DNA from: Pseudoblastomonas marina
GTDB taxonomy: Bacteria > Pseudomonadota > Alphaproteobacteria > Sphingomonadales > Sphingomonadaceae
Direction of reading: 5' to 3'
NCBI RefSeq assembly: GCF_014641655.1
Contig: NZ_BMID01000001.1
Coordinates: 310,001-374,000, forward strand
DNA length: 64,000 bases
Shown here: positions 33,326-42,063 of the stretch, one piece after another
Layout of the letters: each line of letters starts with the position of its first letter
Numbering within the stretch: the stretch's first letter is position 1
Made by a program: the position numbers and the translations under genes
The notes under the pieces: generated by a model
The model's database searches: none
What the model saw: only the letters and a program-made list of their open reading frames with translations
What the model was told of the DNA's origin: nothing

Positions 33326-34213
33326 TCAATGTATTCGCGCCACGATAGCGCGCGCCAGCCGTTGGCCCAAGTCGCGCGATTGCTCGGGATAGAGATAGGG
33401 CTCGATCAGTTCGCACTCCATCACCGCGAGCTGCCCGTCGTCCTTCCGCACCATATCCACGCGGGCGTAGAGCAGGTCGGCGAAGGGCAGCGCGGCGATG
33501 ACCGCTTCGGCGGCCGCGCGATCCTCGGGCGACGGAGCGAAGTCCTCCTCGTAGCCGCCGAACAGCGACTGGATGCGGTAGTCGTCCTTGCCCGCGCGCT
33601 TGCGCACGCCGTGCGAAAACGCGCCGTCGATGAAGACGAAAGTGTATTCGCCTTCGTCGAGGATGGCGGGGAGGAAGGGCTGGATCATCGCCCGGTGGCC
33701 GAGCGACCAGCCTTCATCGGGCAGCGTGTCGCGGGTGAAGCTGTGCTGGCCGAGACCGCCCGCGCCGACCTGGCGTTTCACGACGACGCGATCGGTCGCG
33801 AAACGGTCCATTGCCGCGAGCACTTCGGCGTGCGTGGCGTCGTCGTGCCACTGCGTCGGCACGATCCGCGCGCCGCTCGCCTCGAGCTTGGTCAAATAGC
33901 GCTTGTCGGCGTTCCAGCGGACGACGTCGGGCGGATTGCACACCTCCACCCCTTGCGCCGCCAGCGCGTCCAGCCGTGCAACGAACTCCTCCGGGTGGTC
34001 CTGGTAATCCCACGCCGTGCCGAGCAACACCGCATCGAGCCCCTCGAACGCGACGAGCGGCGCGCGCCAGTCGCGCTCGACCAGCTCCAGCCCCGCATCG
34101 GCAAAGGCCGGGCGCAGCGCGGCGACTTCGAGATCGTGCTCGAATGCGTCGCCGCGCCGCGGCCCCTCGCCCGGCAGCGTGTCCGCGCAGGCGAGGAAAC
34201 CGATCCGGCTCAA
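33326..34213 (-). CDS. ATP-grasp domain protein (RimK/glutathione synthetase-like)
   Basis: The protein is 295 residues starting at TTG 34211-34213, which overlaps the upstream gene's TGA (TTGA) and has GAAGAGG in position. The N-terminal domain has VLLGTAWDYQDHPEEFVARLDALAAQGVEVCNPPDVVRWNADKRYL. The ATP-grasp domain follows: RVVVKRQVGAGGLGQHSF, AMIQPFLPAILDEGEYTFVFIDGAFSHGVRKR, and the metal-binding ARVDMVRKDDGQLAVMECELIEPYLY. This type ligates a carboxylate to an amine with ATP; the substrate is unknown. It forms a tight operon with the PLP enzyme, which suggests a joint modification of a sulfur amino acid or peptide. Confidence 0.82.
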   Translation of the reverse strand: MSRIGFLACADTLPGEGPRRGDAFEHDLEVAALRPAFADAGLELVERDWRAPLVAFEGLDAVLLGTAWDYQDHPEEFVARLDALAAQGVEVCNPPDVVRWNADKRYLTKLEASGARIVPTQWHDDATHAEVLAAMDRFATDRVVVKRQVGAGGLGQHSFTRDTLPDEGWSLGHRAMIQPFLPAILDEGEYTFVFIDGAFSHGVRKRAGKDDYRIQSLFGGYEEDFAPSPEDRAAAEAVIAALPFADLLYARVDMVRKDDGQLAVMECELIEPYLYPEQSRDLGQRLARAIVARIH

Positions 34214-35517
34214 ACCTCTTCGAGCGCCTGTTCGAAGTCGGCGATCAGGTCGTCCGCATCCTCGATGCCGATCGAAATGCGCACGAGGTTGTCGGTGATT
34301 CCGAGCTCGGCGCGGCGACCTTCGGCGACCGACAGGTGGGTCATGCTCGCCGGGTGGCTCGCGAGCGTCTCGGTCCCACCGAGGCTGACCGCGAGCTTGG
34401 CGATCTTGAGCGCGTCGAGGAAACGGAAGCACTCGGCCTCGCCGCCCTTGAGCAGCAGCGAGAAGGTGCTCCCCGCGCCGAGGCAGTGGCGATCGTAGAT
34501 GTCCTTCTGGCGCTCGTCCTTGATCATGCCGAGATAGCCGAGCCCCTCGACCTTCGGATGCTTGGCGAGGAAGTCGCAGACCTTGGCCGCGTTCTCGCCC
34601 GCGCGCTGCATGCGCAGTTCGACCGTCTCGAGCGAACGCAGCAGCATCCACGCGGTGTTGGGATCGCAGATCCCGCCCATCGTGTTGCGCAGCATGCGGA
34701 CCGCATCCATCCATTTCTTCGCGCCCGCGATCGAGCCGGCGACGAGGTCCGAATGGCCGCCGACATACTTGGTCAGCGAGTAGCAGACGATGTCGGCACC
34801 GTGCTCGAGCGGACGCTGCCACAGCGGACCGAGGAAGGTGTTGTCGATCGCGATCGGGCATTCGAGCCCTGCGGCGTCCACCGCCGCGCGCACCGCCTCG
34901 ACGTCGACCAGCGCATTGGTCGGGTTGCCCGGGCTTTCGAGATAGACCATCGCGACCTTGCCGCCCTGTTCGGCGGCCTTGGCCTTGGCCTCATCCAGCA
35001 CGGAGTCGATTTTCTCGCGCGTCGCGCCGGCGGGGAAGTCGATGTAGCTGACGCCCCAGCGCGACATCCACTTGGCGATGAAGCCTTCGGTCGCGGCATA
35101 GAGCGGGCCGGTATGGACGATCACGTCGCCCTGCGAAGCATGCGCCATCAGCAGCACGCAGATCGCGGTCATCCCGCTCGAGAAGGACAGCGCGTCTTCG
35201 GCCCCGTCCCACACCGCGAGGCGATCCTCGAGGATTTCCTGGTTGGGCGCGTTGAAGCGCGAATAGACGAGGCCGTCGGCGCCGCCCGGACGCTTGCCGG
35301 TGATGCCTTCGAAATGGCGCTTGCCCGCCGCCGCGCTTTCGAACGCGAAGGTGCTGGTAAGGAAGATCGGGGCCTTGAGCGAGCCTTCCGAGAGGGTCGG
35401 GTCGTAGCCGTGGCCCATCATCAGGGTCGAGGGCTTGAGCTGGCGCCCACCGATGGTCTTCACCTTGGGCTGCGGATTCTTGCGCGGGGTGGTGGGATCG
35501 ATTTCGTTGTCGCTCAT
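34210..35517 (-). CDS. Cystathionine gamma-synthase family PLP enzyme
   Basis: The protein is 435 residues. The fold is that of Cys/Met metabolism PLP enzymes. DPTLSEGSLKAPIFLTSTFAFESAAAGKRHFEGI and YSRFNAPNQEILEDRLAVWDGAEDALSFSSGMTAI form the substrate/phosphate region. YLESPGNPTNALVDV and the PLP lysine loop DIVCYSLTKYVGGHSDLVAGS contain the Schiff-base Lys. The family includes methionine gamma-lyase and cystathionine gamma-synthase; a specific reaction cannot be chosen. It forms an operon with the ATP-grasp gene. A 57-codon ORF whose TGA overlaps this ATG lies upstream (35514-35687), behind the shared promoter-like element. Confidence 0.88.
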   Translation of the reverse strand: MSDNEIDPTTPRKNPQPKVKTIGGRQLKPSTLMMGHGYDPTLSEGSLKAPIFLTSTFAFESAAAGKRHFEGITGKRPGGADGLVYSRFNAPNQEILEDRLAVWDGAEDALSFSSGMTAICVLLMAHASQGDVIVHTGPLYAATEGFIAKWMSRWGVSYIDFPAGATREKIDSVLDEAKAKAAEQGGKVAMVYLESPGNPTNALVDVEAVRAAVDAAGLECPIAIDNTFLGPLWQRPLEHGADIVCYSLTKYVGGHSDLVAGSIAGAKKWMDAVRMLRNTMGGICDPNTAWMLLRSLETVELRMQRAGENAAKVCDFLAKHPKVEGLGYLGMIKDERQKDIYDRHCLGAGSTFSLLLKGGEAECFRFLDALKIAKLAVSLGGTETLASHPASMTHLSVAEGRRAELGITDNLVRISIGIEDADDLIADFEQALEEV

Positions 35518-35687
35518 GATGCGAGCATCCTTCCTGTGACGATGCCCCCAGGAAGGCGGGGGCCCAATGGGTGGTCGGGGCGCCCGTCCCTAACCTCCGC
35601 AGGGACGCATCTCCGCCGATCGCCGTGTCGGATCCCGCGCATAATGCGGTGCGGCGGCGCTTTCAACTGCGCCGCGACCGAAGGCAT
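35514..35687 (-). other. 57-codon leader ORF overlapping the PLP enzyme start
   Basis: This ORF begins with the ATG at the end of the shared element (35685-35687) and runs to a TGA (35514-35516) that overlaps the start of the PLP enzyme gene as ATGA. It is Arg/Pro-rich (MPSVAAQLKAPPHRIMRGI...) with no recognisable domain. It may be a translated leader that couples to the downstream gene, or a chance frame. It is not a known amino acid attenuator, since Met and Cys codons are few. Confidence 0.4.
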
Positions 35688-35717
35688 GGACCGGGTGTTA
35701 CAGTGTTCTGGGTAAGA
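35685..35717 (-). promoter_or_regulatory. Promoter-like element shared with the 6.0 kb locus
   Basis: The minus strand carries TTTTCTTACCCAGAACAC then TGTAACACCCGGTCCATG, matching the 6004-6036 element at 24 of the final 26 bases plus the T-tract. A GC-rich inverted repeat (CCGCG-GCC-CGCGG) precedes it. It lies about 170 bases before the PLP enzyme start. It is probably a promoter or regulator site; the identity of the factor is unknown. Confidence 0.5.
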
Positions 35718-35815
35718 AAATCCGCGGGCCGCGGACGCGGCTGTCGAGGAGCGGGGAAGGCGCGGCGGGACGAGAGCATGGGCGCCTCATACGCCGCCGC
35801 GCCGGGGTAGGAAAA

Positions 35816-37225
35816 TCAGACCAGCGTCCGCATCCCGAACACGACCGCGACGATCAGGCCGACCCCGATCAGGTCGAGCACCAGCCCGGCACGCACCATG
35901 CGGCCGATGCGGATCCGGCCGGTGGACCAGGCAATCGCGTTGGGTCCGGTCCCCGCTGGCAGCATGAAGCCCCAGCTCGCGGCGAGCGCGGCGGGCATGG
36001 CGAGCAGCACCGGATCGGCTCCGAGCGCCACCACCAGGCTCGCCACCACCGGGATGATCGCGGTGGCGGTGGCGACATTGCTGGCGAACTCGGTGATCAG
36101 CACCACCATCGCCACGATCGCCAGCGCGATCAGCACCAGCGGGAGCGCGTCGAGCGGGAGCAGCGCATTGCCGAGCCATTCGGCCAGCCCGCTCGCGCTC
36201 ATCCCCGCGGCCAGCGCGAGCCCGCCGCCGAACATCATGATCACGCCCCACGGGGCGCGGTCGGCCTCGCTCCACACCAGCAGCGGGCGACCGGTGCCGT
36301 CGGGCAGCAGGAACAGCGCGAGGCTGGCGACGATCGCGATGGTGCCGTCGGTCCAGCTGCCCTCGGGCAAATAGGGCGCGAGCCACAGCCGCGTCATCCA
36401 GGCGAGGAACGTGATTGCGACGATCGCCATCACCCGCTTTTCGGGCACACCCATCGGGGTCTCGTCTGCGATCGCCTCCTGCGCGCTCGCGACATCGAAC
36501 GGATGCGTAGCAACCTGCTGGACTCTAGCGATGATCAGCGCCGCGAGCGGTACGCCCAACGCAACGATCGGCAAGCCGTAGAAGGCCCATTGGGCGAAGC
36601 TGATCCGCGTCCCGATCATCGTGTCGAGCAGGCCCACCGCGATCGCGTTGGTGGGCGAGCCGACCAGCGTGCCGAGGCCGCCGATGCTGGCGGCGAACGC
36701 GATGCCCATCGGTAGCGCGCCCGAAAGGCCCTCGAATTCGCCCTCTTTCGCGCCGCCACCTGCCAGCACCGCGACTGCCATCGGCATCATGATCAGCGCG
36801 GTCGAGGTGTTCGAGATCAGCATCGAGAGGATCGCCGCCGAGACCATGAAGGCGAGCAGCAGCCCGGCCTGGCCGCCGCGCCCCCCGATCGCCTTCAGGA
36901 TGGCCAGCGCGAGCCTGCGGTGCAGCCCGGTGCGCTCGATCGCGAGCGCGATGAAGGCGCCGCCGAGCAGCAGGAACAGGATCGGCGAGTAATAGGCGCT
37001 GGCGGTTTCGCCGGCATCCATCACCCCGGCAAAGGGCAGCACGATGAAAGGCGTGAGCGCGGTCGCGGTGAGCGGGATCGCCTCGGTCATCCACCACGAG
37101 GCCATCAGCCAGACGAGCCCGGCGACGACCAGCCCCTCGCGCGCAAGGCCCCCGGGCAGCGGCGCGAAACACGCGAGTGCGAAGCCGGTGGCGCCGACGA
37201 CGAGGCCGATAATCCGTGCGGTCAT
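35816..37225 (-). CDS. SLC13/DASS family anion:sodium symporter
   Basis: The protein is 469 residues with about 11-12 membrane helices. It carries both DASS sodium-binding loops: SNTSTALIMMPMAVAVL and EFASNVATATAIIPVVASL. The opening PLTATALTPFIVLPFAGVMDAGETASAYYSPILFLLLGGAFIALAIERTGLHRR and AASIGGLGTLVGSPTNAIA are also family-typical. These proteins import di- or tricarboxylates or sulfate with Na+; the substrate cannot be assigned. The start is the ATG 37223-37225. It is monocistronic, with the DUF547 pair upstream on the same strand (61-base gap). Confidence 0.9.
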   Translation of the reverse strand: MTARIIGLVVGATGFALACFAPLPGGLAREGLVVAGLVWLMASWWMTEAIPLTATALTPFIVLPFAGVMDAGETASAYYSPILFLLLGGAFIALAIERTGLHRRLALAILKAIGGRGGQAGLLLAFMVSAAILSMLISNTSTALIMMPMAVAVLAGGGAKEGEFEGLSGALPMGIAFAASIGGLGTLVGSPTNAIAVGLLDTMIGTRISFAQWAFYGLPIVALGVPLAALIIARVQQVATHPFDVASAQEAIADETPMGVPEKRVMAIVAITFLAWMTRLWLAPYLPEGSWTDGTIAIVASLALFLLPDGTGRPLLVWSEADRAPWGVIMMFGGGLALAAGMSASGLAEWLGNALLPLDALPLVLIALAIVAMVVLITEFASNVATATAIIPVVASLVVALGADPVLLAMPAALAASWGFMLPAGTGPNAIAWSTGRIRIGRMVRAGLVLDLIGVGLIVAVVFGMRTLV

Positions 37226-37286
37226 GTTCCCTCCCTGCCGCGAGGGGTAGCGTGGCAACGGCGCGATGCAAACGCCCGTCGCGCGC

Positions 37287-38468
37287 TTATTCGACCTCGG
37301 TGCCCGGTTCCTCGTCGCGCAGTTCGCGGATGACGACGGTGCCGATCAGACCGCGCTCGACCAGCCGCGCGATTTTCTCGCGTCGTTCTACCTCGAAGCG
37401 TTGGATAGCGATCGGTATGTCGATCCGAACCGGGCATTGGCCACCATTGGTCCTGTCGGGGAAACCGACATTGCGGGTCGTAGGATCGGTGGCGCATTCG
37501 TCAGTCTGGCTATAGGCGGGCTCGCGCTCGCCCTTGGAGAGGTCGGCGATGTCGGTTTCGTAGATCGAGGCCTCGACCGGGCCGCCCGCGGCAACCAATC
37601 GCGCAACCTCGCCTTCGGCATAGTTCGCCAGATGCGCGCGCAGGTCGCGCTCCCATTCGGGGAAGTAGAAGGGGCGCGCTTCTGCATAAATGCGTGAGAC
37701 CCTGAGCGTGTTGCCGTTACGGTCGACGCCGCGCAGCGCGTTGACGAACTCGCTCGCATTCCCGGCCAGCTGGCGGGCGATATCGCGCCCGGTATAGGCG
37801 CGACGCGAAATCGACGGTCCGCCGATCGCGCCGCGGAAGAAGCCGTAGATCACGCGCGGATCGTCCCAGTGGGGAAAGACGATGCGGGTGCGGATATCCT
37901 GGGGGCTAAGCGCTACGCCCGCGACGGTGATGAACTTCGCCTGGTCGAGCGGGACGCCGTCGATGGACACCTTGTCGGGGCTCATCACCGGATAGGCCAG
38001 CGCCAGCTGTTCGATCACCGCGACATTGTGGAGGTTGGTCCAGAAGGCGAGCTGTTCGTTGCGCGGGAGGCTGGCGATGTCGATCTCGGTCCCGATCCGC
38101 TCCAGATCCGCGCGGTACTCGGTCAGCGTGGCGCGCTGCTTATCCTCGAGGAACTGGAAGGCGATGCGATTGCCTTCCAATCGATAGCGCGAATCGTGCC
38201 CGAAGACGAAGCGCGTGCCCATCGCTGGTTCGCGCCGCGGCGGGAGCTCGCGCAGCGACGGGCCCATGTTGAGCACGAACCACGACAGCGCCCCGTCCCA
38301 CGCGCGCCAGTCGAGACGCGTGTCGTCACCCGATGCGCGCGGCGCAAATCGATCGGGCGTCGCCGGCGCGGAAGCTTGCGGGCGCGCCTGCTGCGCAATG
38401 GCGGGGCCGGGCAGGGCGATGAGACCGGAGAGTGCGAGGCTCCCGATCAGGACCGTCGATAACCGCAT
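37287..38468 (-). CDS. DUF547 secreted protein (copy 1)
   Basis: The protein is 393 residues with a signal peptide (MRLSTVLIGSLALSGLIALPGPAIA). The DUF547 core includes RNEQLAFWTNLHNVAVIEQLALAYPV, then SPQDIRTRIVFPHWDDPRVIYGFFRGAIGGPSISRRAYTG. The W-x-N-L-H-N and G-G-P-S positions resemble papain-like or transglutaminase-like family hallmarks. DUF547 proteins are uncharacterised. The copy at 38539-39702 is about half identical by eye, including GEREPxY and VIREIRD/VVIRELRD ends, so the two are a tandem duplication. The start is ATG 38466-38468. The exact role is unknown. Confidence 0.85.
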   Translation of the reverse strand: MRLSTVLIGSLALSGLIALPGPAIAQQARPQASAPATPDRFAPRASGDDTRLDWRAWDGALSWFVLNMGPSLRELPPRREPAMGTRFVFGHDSRYRLEGNRIAFQFLEDKQRATLTEYRADLERIGTEIDIASLPRNEQLAFWTNLHNVAVIEQLALAYPVMSPDKVSIDGVPLDQAKFITVAGVALSPQDIRTRIVFPHWDDPRVIYGFFRGAIGGPSISRRAYTGRDIARQLAGNASEFVNALRGVDRNGNTLRVSRIYAEARPFYFPEWERDLRAHLANYAEGEVARLVAAGGPVEASIYETDIADLSKGEREPAYSQTDECATDPTTRNVGFPDRTNGGQCPVRIDIPIAIQRFEVERREKIARLVERGLIGTVVIRELRDEEPGTEVE

Positions 38469-38538
38469 GCGAACCTGCCTTTCCCTTTGGGTGGCAGGAA
38501 GGGTGCGCCGCTCGGTGCCGCCCGTCAAGCGGTCCGGA

Positions 38539-39702
38539 TCACTCGACTTCTGCGCCCTGTTCTTCGCCGTCCCTGATTTCGCGGATGATGACGGTGCCGA
38601 TGCGGCCCTGCTCGATCAGTTTCTCGACCTTGTTGCGGCGCTCCTGCACGAAACGCTTGGCGGCGCCGTTTACGCGCGGGTCGGGCGACGAGCAGTTCTG
38701 TTCGCCGGTGCTCGCGCGTTCGCATTGCTGGGTGATCTGGTAGATCGGCTCGCGCTCGCCCTTGGAGAGGTCGGCGATGTCGGTTTCGTAGATCGAGGCT
38801 TCGGTGCGCGAGGTGGCGGCGAGGATCGCGGTGACGTCCTCTTCGGCATACTGGCCGAGGTGGGCGCGCAGGTCGGTGTCGAAATCGGGGAAGAAGAACG
38901 GCTGGGCTTCGGCGTAGATGCGCGAGACCTTCATCGTGTCGCCCGACCGGTCGACACCGCGCAGCGCGTTGACGAATTCGGTCGCGTTCTCGGCCAGCTG
39001 CACCGCGACATTGTCGCCCGTATACGGATTCTTCGCGATCGAAGGACTGCCGATATCGCCGCGGAAGAAACCGTAGATCACCCGCGGGTCCTTCCAGTTG
39101 GGATAGACGATCCTGGTGCGGATATCCTTCGGGCTCATCGCCACCCCGGCGACGGTGATGAACTTCGCCTCGTCGAGCGGCACGTCGAAGCCTTCGGGTT
39201 CGACCTTGTCGGGGCTCATCACCGGGTAATCGAGCGCGATTTGCTCGATCACCGCGACGTTGTGGAGGTTGATCCAGAAGGCGAGCTGTTCGTTGCGCGG
39301 CAGGCGGGCGAGGTCGATCTCGCTGCCGATGCGCTGCAGGTCGAGCCGGTACTCGGTCAGCGAGGCACGCTGCTTGTCCTCGAGCATGTCGAACGCGATC
39401 TTGTTGCCTTCGAGCCTGTAGCGCGAGGTATGGCCCCAGGTAAACCGCGAACCCAGGTTCGGTTCGACCTTCGGCGCCATCTCGCGGAGCGAGGGACCCA
39501 TATTGAGCACGAACCAGTTGAGCGCGCGGTCCCACAGCCCCCAGTCGAGCTCGGTTTGCTCGACGGTGGCGGTAGGGGTGAAGCGGGCGAACTCGCCGTC
39601 CGCCTGAACGGCGTAGTCGACGGGGGCTGCATTGGCGGAAACCCCGGCGGGGGCGCCCAGCGCGAGGGCGAGTATGGCGGTGCTGGCAAGAAGTCGGGTC
39701 AT
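38539..39702 (-). CDS. DUF547 secreted protein (copy 2)
   Basis: The protein is 387 residues with a signal peptide ending near ASANA. The core is RNEQLAFWINLHNVAVIEQIALDYPV, then SPKDIRTRIVYPNWKDPRVIYGFFRGDIGSPSIAKNPYTGDNVAVQLAENATEFVNALRGVDRSGDT. It aligns end to end with copy 1 downstream. The gap between them is 70 bases, and copy 2 starts from its own ATG. They probably arose by local duplication and may now differ in timing or partner. The family has no assigned activity. Confidence 0.85.
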   Translation of the reverse strand: MTRLLASTAILALALGAPAGVSANAAPVDYAVQADGEFARFTPTATVEQTELDWGLWDRALNWFVLNMGPSLREMAPKVEPNLGSRFTWGHTSRYRLEGNKIAFDMLEDKQRASLTEYRLDLQRIGSEIDLARLPRNEQLAFWINLHNVAVIEQIALDYPVMSPDKVEPEGFDVPLDEAKFITVAGVAMSPKDIRTRIVYPNWKDPRVIYGFFRGDIGSPSIAKNPYTGDNVAVQLAENATEFVNALRGVDRSGDTMKVSRIYAEAQPFFFPDFDTDLRAHLGQYAEEDVTAILAATSRTEASIYETDIADLSKGEREPIYQITQQCERASTGEQNCSSPDPRVNGAAKRFVQERRNKVEKLIEQGRIGTVIIREIRDGEEQGAEVE

Positions 39703-39798
39703 CGCTAGGCTCCTGTTTCGAAGCCCTTTAACCGAAATTGGCCGGCGGGCGGAGGGGCGGCTCGACGAATGGCCGCACCCTTCCGACCGGCGGATGAA

Positions 39799-40341
39799 TT
39801 ACTTCGGTGCGAGGACCATCAGCATCTGGCGGCCTTCGAGCCGCGGGAACTGTTCGACCTTGGCGGTCTCTTCCATGTCGTCGCGGACGCGGTTGAGCAG
39901 GTCCATGCCGAGGTTCTGGTGCGCCATCTCGCGGCCGCGAAATCGCAGCGTGACCTTCACCTTGTCGCCATTGTCGATGAACTTGTTCACGTTGCGCATC
40001 TTCACGTCGTAATCGTGCGTGTCGATGTTGGGACGCATCTTGACCTCTTTGATTTCCTGGGTCTTCTGCGTCTTGCGCTGCGCGTTGGCCTTCTTCTGCG
40101 CCTCGTAGCGGTAGCGACCGATATCGAGGAACTTGCACACCGGCGGATCGGCGTTGGGGGAGACCTCGACGAGGTTCAGCCCTTGCTCCTGTGCCTGTTC
40201 GATGGCTTCCCGGGTGTACATCACACCGAGGTTCTCGCCCTCGTCGTCGATGACGCGGACTTTGGGAACCTGGATGAAATTGTCGAAACGCGGGCCGCTT
40301 TTTACGGGCGGCTGAAGGGATCGGCGCGGTGGGCGGGCTAT
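39799..40341 (-). CDS. infC: Translation initiation factor IF-3 with AUA start codon
   Basis: The frame from 40341 gives 180 residues, the normal IF-3 length. The N-domain begins [49 protein letters not shown]. The C-domain includes [52 protein letters not shown]. The codon at 40339-40341 is ATA, with AGGAG seven to eight bases upstream and no ATG/GTG/TTG before codon 40 (GTG) and 41 (ATG), which would cut off the N-domain. IF-3 rejects non-canonical starts, and infC uses rare start codons (AUU in E. coli) for autoregulation. AUA fits that logic. Confidence 0.9.
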   Translation of the reverse strand: MARPPRRSLQPPVKSGPRFDNFIQVPKVRVIDDEGENLGVMYTREAIEQAQEQGLNLVEVSPNADPPVCKFLDIGRYRYEAQKKANAQRKTQKTQEIKEVKMRPNIDTHDYDVKMRNVNKFIDNGDKVKVTLRFRGREMAHQNLGMDLLNRVRDDMEETAKVEQFPRLEGRQMLMVLAPK

Positions 40342-40463
40342 GTTTGGTCTCCTGTAGCTCTTGCCAATTGTGGCAGATTCTGGGCGCTAGATAGGCGCTA
40401 TTGATGCAACGCGAAAGGGGCGCGAGGGTTTCGACGCGCAAAAAATGCGCGCCTCGCCAGCCG

Positions 40464-41159
40464 TCAGGCCGCCGCCTCCCATAGAGGGATGCGCGCGAGC
40501 TTGCCCGCGGCGGGCAGCACGGCGTCAATTCGCGCGGCCGGCTGGAGCGCCTTGAGGATCGCCGGATCGCCCGCGTCCATTCCGCCGGTCAGCGCACCGA
40601 AGGCGGGCATGATCATGCGTGTCCCGCCCACATCGTTTGCCGCCAGTACCGCGCAGGGCCGCGCGATCCGACGGCCGCGCAGGGCGAGCCGCAGCTTCGG
40701 ATGGTAGTGACCCGACAGTTCGGCGCGGGTCTCGCCTGCGATCGCCTGGTGGCGCAGCACCACGCCGCCGATCTCCATTTCCTCGGCCACCGTGCCGCCG
40801 ATCGCGGGATCGAGCTTCTCGTCGTGATTGCCGGTGATCCAGACCCAGTCGGTCGCGCGGGTGAGCGCGGCGAGCATGCCCCTGGCATGGGGTTCGAGCC
40901 GCGCGGGTCCATCGTCGTCGTGGAAATTGTCGCCCAGCGTGATGACGCGGCGTGCGCCGGTCTCGCGGATCGCCTCGGCCAGCCGTTCGAGCGTCTCGCG
41001 ACTGTCGTAGGGCGGCAGCATCTGACCCGATTTCTCGGCGTACCAGCTCGCCTTCTCGAGATGCAGGTCGGCAACCAGCAACGCGTTTTCACGCGGCCAG
41101 TAGAGCGTACGGCTCTCGCACAGGAGCCATTCCTCGCCTGCGAACGAAAGGGGAACCAT
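40464..41159 (-). CDS. pdeM: Ligase-associated DNA damage response endonuclease PdeM
   Basis: The protein is 231 residues with the calcineurin-like metallophosphoesterase motifs in order: VADLHLEK (D, H), ITLGDNFHDDDGP (D), WITGNHDEK (N-H-D) and LSGHYHPK (H, H). The opening E.LLCESRTLYWPRENALLVADLHLEKASWYA matches PdeM. PdeM acts with an ATP-dependent ligase, an Lhr-type helicase and an exonuclease in DNA repair; those partners are not in the window. The start is ATG 41157-41159. It is divergent from hemF across 45 bases. Confidence 0.9.
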   Translation of the reverse strand: MVPLSFAGEEWLLCESRTLYWPRENALLVADLHLEKASWYAEKSGQMLPPYDSRETLERLAEAIRETGARRVITLGDNFHDDDGPARLEPHARGMLAALTRATDWVWITGNHDEKLDPAIGGTVAEEMEIGGVVLRHQAIAGETRAELSGHYHPKLRLALRGRRIARPCAVLAANDVGGTRMIMPAFGALTGGMDAGDPAILKALQPAARIDAVLPAAGKLARIPLWEAAA

Positions 41160-41204
41160 GGGAGGCTATTGCCGCAGGCTTCGCGCAATGGCAAGGCTTC
41201 CCGC

Positions 41205-42062
41205 ATGACCGACTGGACCGAGCAGACCGCCACCGCCCGCACCTGGTTCGAGACCTTGCGCGACCGCATCTGCGCCGAGTTCGAGGCGATCGAGCGCGAG
41301 GCCGGATCGGACGCTGCGTTCGACTATGCCGAATGGGCGCGCGAGGAAGCGGGCAACGAGCACCCTGGAGGCGGCACGCGCGGCTTGATGAAGGGCAAGG
41401 TGTTCGAGAAGGTCGGGGTCAACGTCTCGACCGTGCGCGGCAGCTTCGCGCCCGAATTCGCCGCCTCGATCAACGGCGCGAGCCCCGAGCACCCCGAATT
41501 TTCGGCGACGGGCATCAGCCTCGTCGCGCATATGGCGAATCCGCATGTGCCCGCGGTCCACATGAACACACGGTTCCTGTGCACGCAGGCGGCATGGTTC
41601 GGGGGCGGCGCGGACCTGAACCCGCCGATCCCCTACGAACAGGATACCGAGGATTTCCACGCACGCTTGCGCGCCACCTGTTCGGCGCACAACCCGACCT
41701 ATTACGAACGCTTCAAGAAGTGGGCCGACGATTATTTCTATATCCCGCATCGCAAGGTCCATCGCGGGGTCGGCGGGATATTCTACGACCATCTCGAATG
41801 CGAGGATGAGGCTGGCTTCGAACGCAATCTCGCCTTCACCAAGGATGTCGGCGAGGCCTTCCTCGACATCTACCCTCGGCTGGTCCGTCGCCGGATGGAG
41901 AGCGCGTTCACGCCCGAGGACAAGCAAACCCAGCTCGAATGGCGCGGCCGCTATGCCGAATTCAACCTGGTGTACGACCGCGGCACGCTGTTCGGCCTCA
42001 AGACCGGCGGCAATATCGACGCGATCCTGATGAGCCTGCCGCCCGAAGCGGTGTGGAGCTAG
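41205..42062 (+). CDS. hemF: Oxygen-dependent coproporphyrinogen III oxidase
   Basis: The protein is 285 residues, the normal length. Signature segments: GGGTRGLMKGKVFEKVGVNVSTV, GISLVAHMANPHVPAVHMNTRFL, WFGGGADLNPPIPY, HRKVHRGVGGIFYDHLE and WRGRYAEFNLVYDRGTLFGLKTGGNIDAILMSLPP. It converts coproporphyrinogen III to protoporphyrinogen IX with O2 in heme synthesis. The ATG at 41205 is used; the long frame from 40701 is a pdeM shadow. It is convergent with the cytochrome bd operon, a heme enzyme, with a 1-base gap. Confidence 0.97.
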   Translation: MTDWTEQTATARTWFETLRDRICAEFEAIEREAGSDAAFDYAEWAREEAGNEHPGGGTRGLMKGKVFEKVGVNVSTVRGSFAPEFAASINGASPEHPEFSATGISLVAHMANPHVPAVHMNTRFLCTQAAWFGGGADLNPPIPYEQDTEDFHARLRATCSAHNPTYYERFKKWADDYFYIPHRKVHRGVGGIFYDHLECEDEAGFERNLAFTKDVGEAFLDIYPRLVRRRMESAFTPEDKQTQLEWRGRYAEFNLVYDRGTLFGLKTGGNIDAILMSLPPEAVWS

Positions 42063-42063
42063 T

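Noticed and set aside
35518-35684. SAM or SAH riboswitch upstream of the PLP enzyme
   Set aside because: The leader has GC hairpins, but none of the conserved riboswitch core sequences was recognisable.
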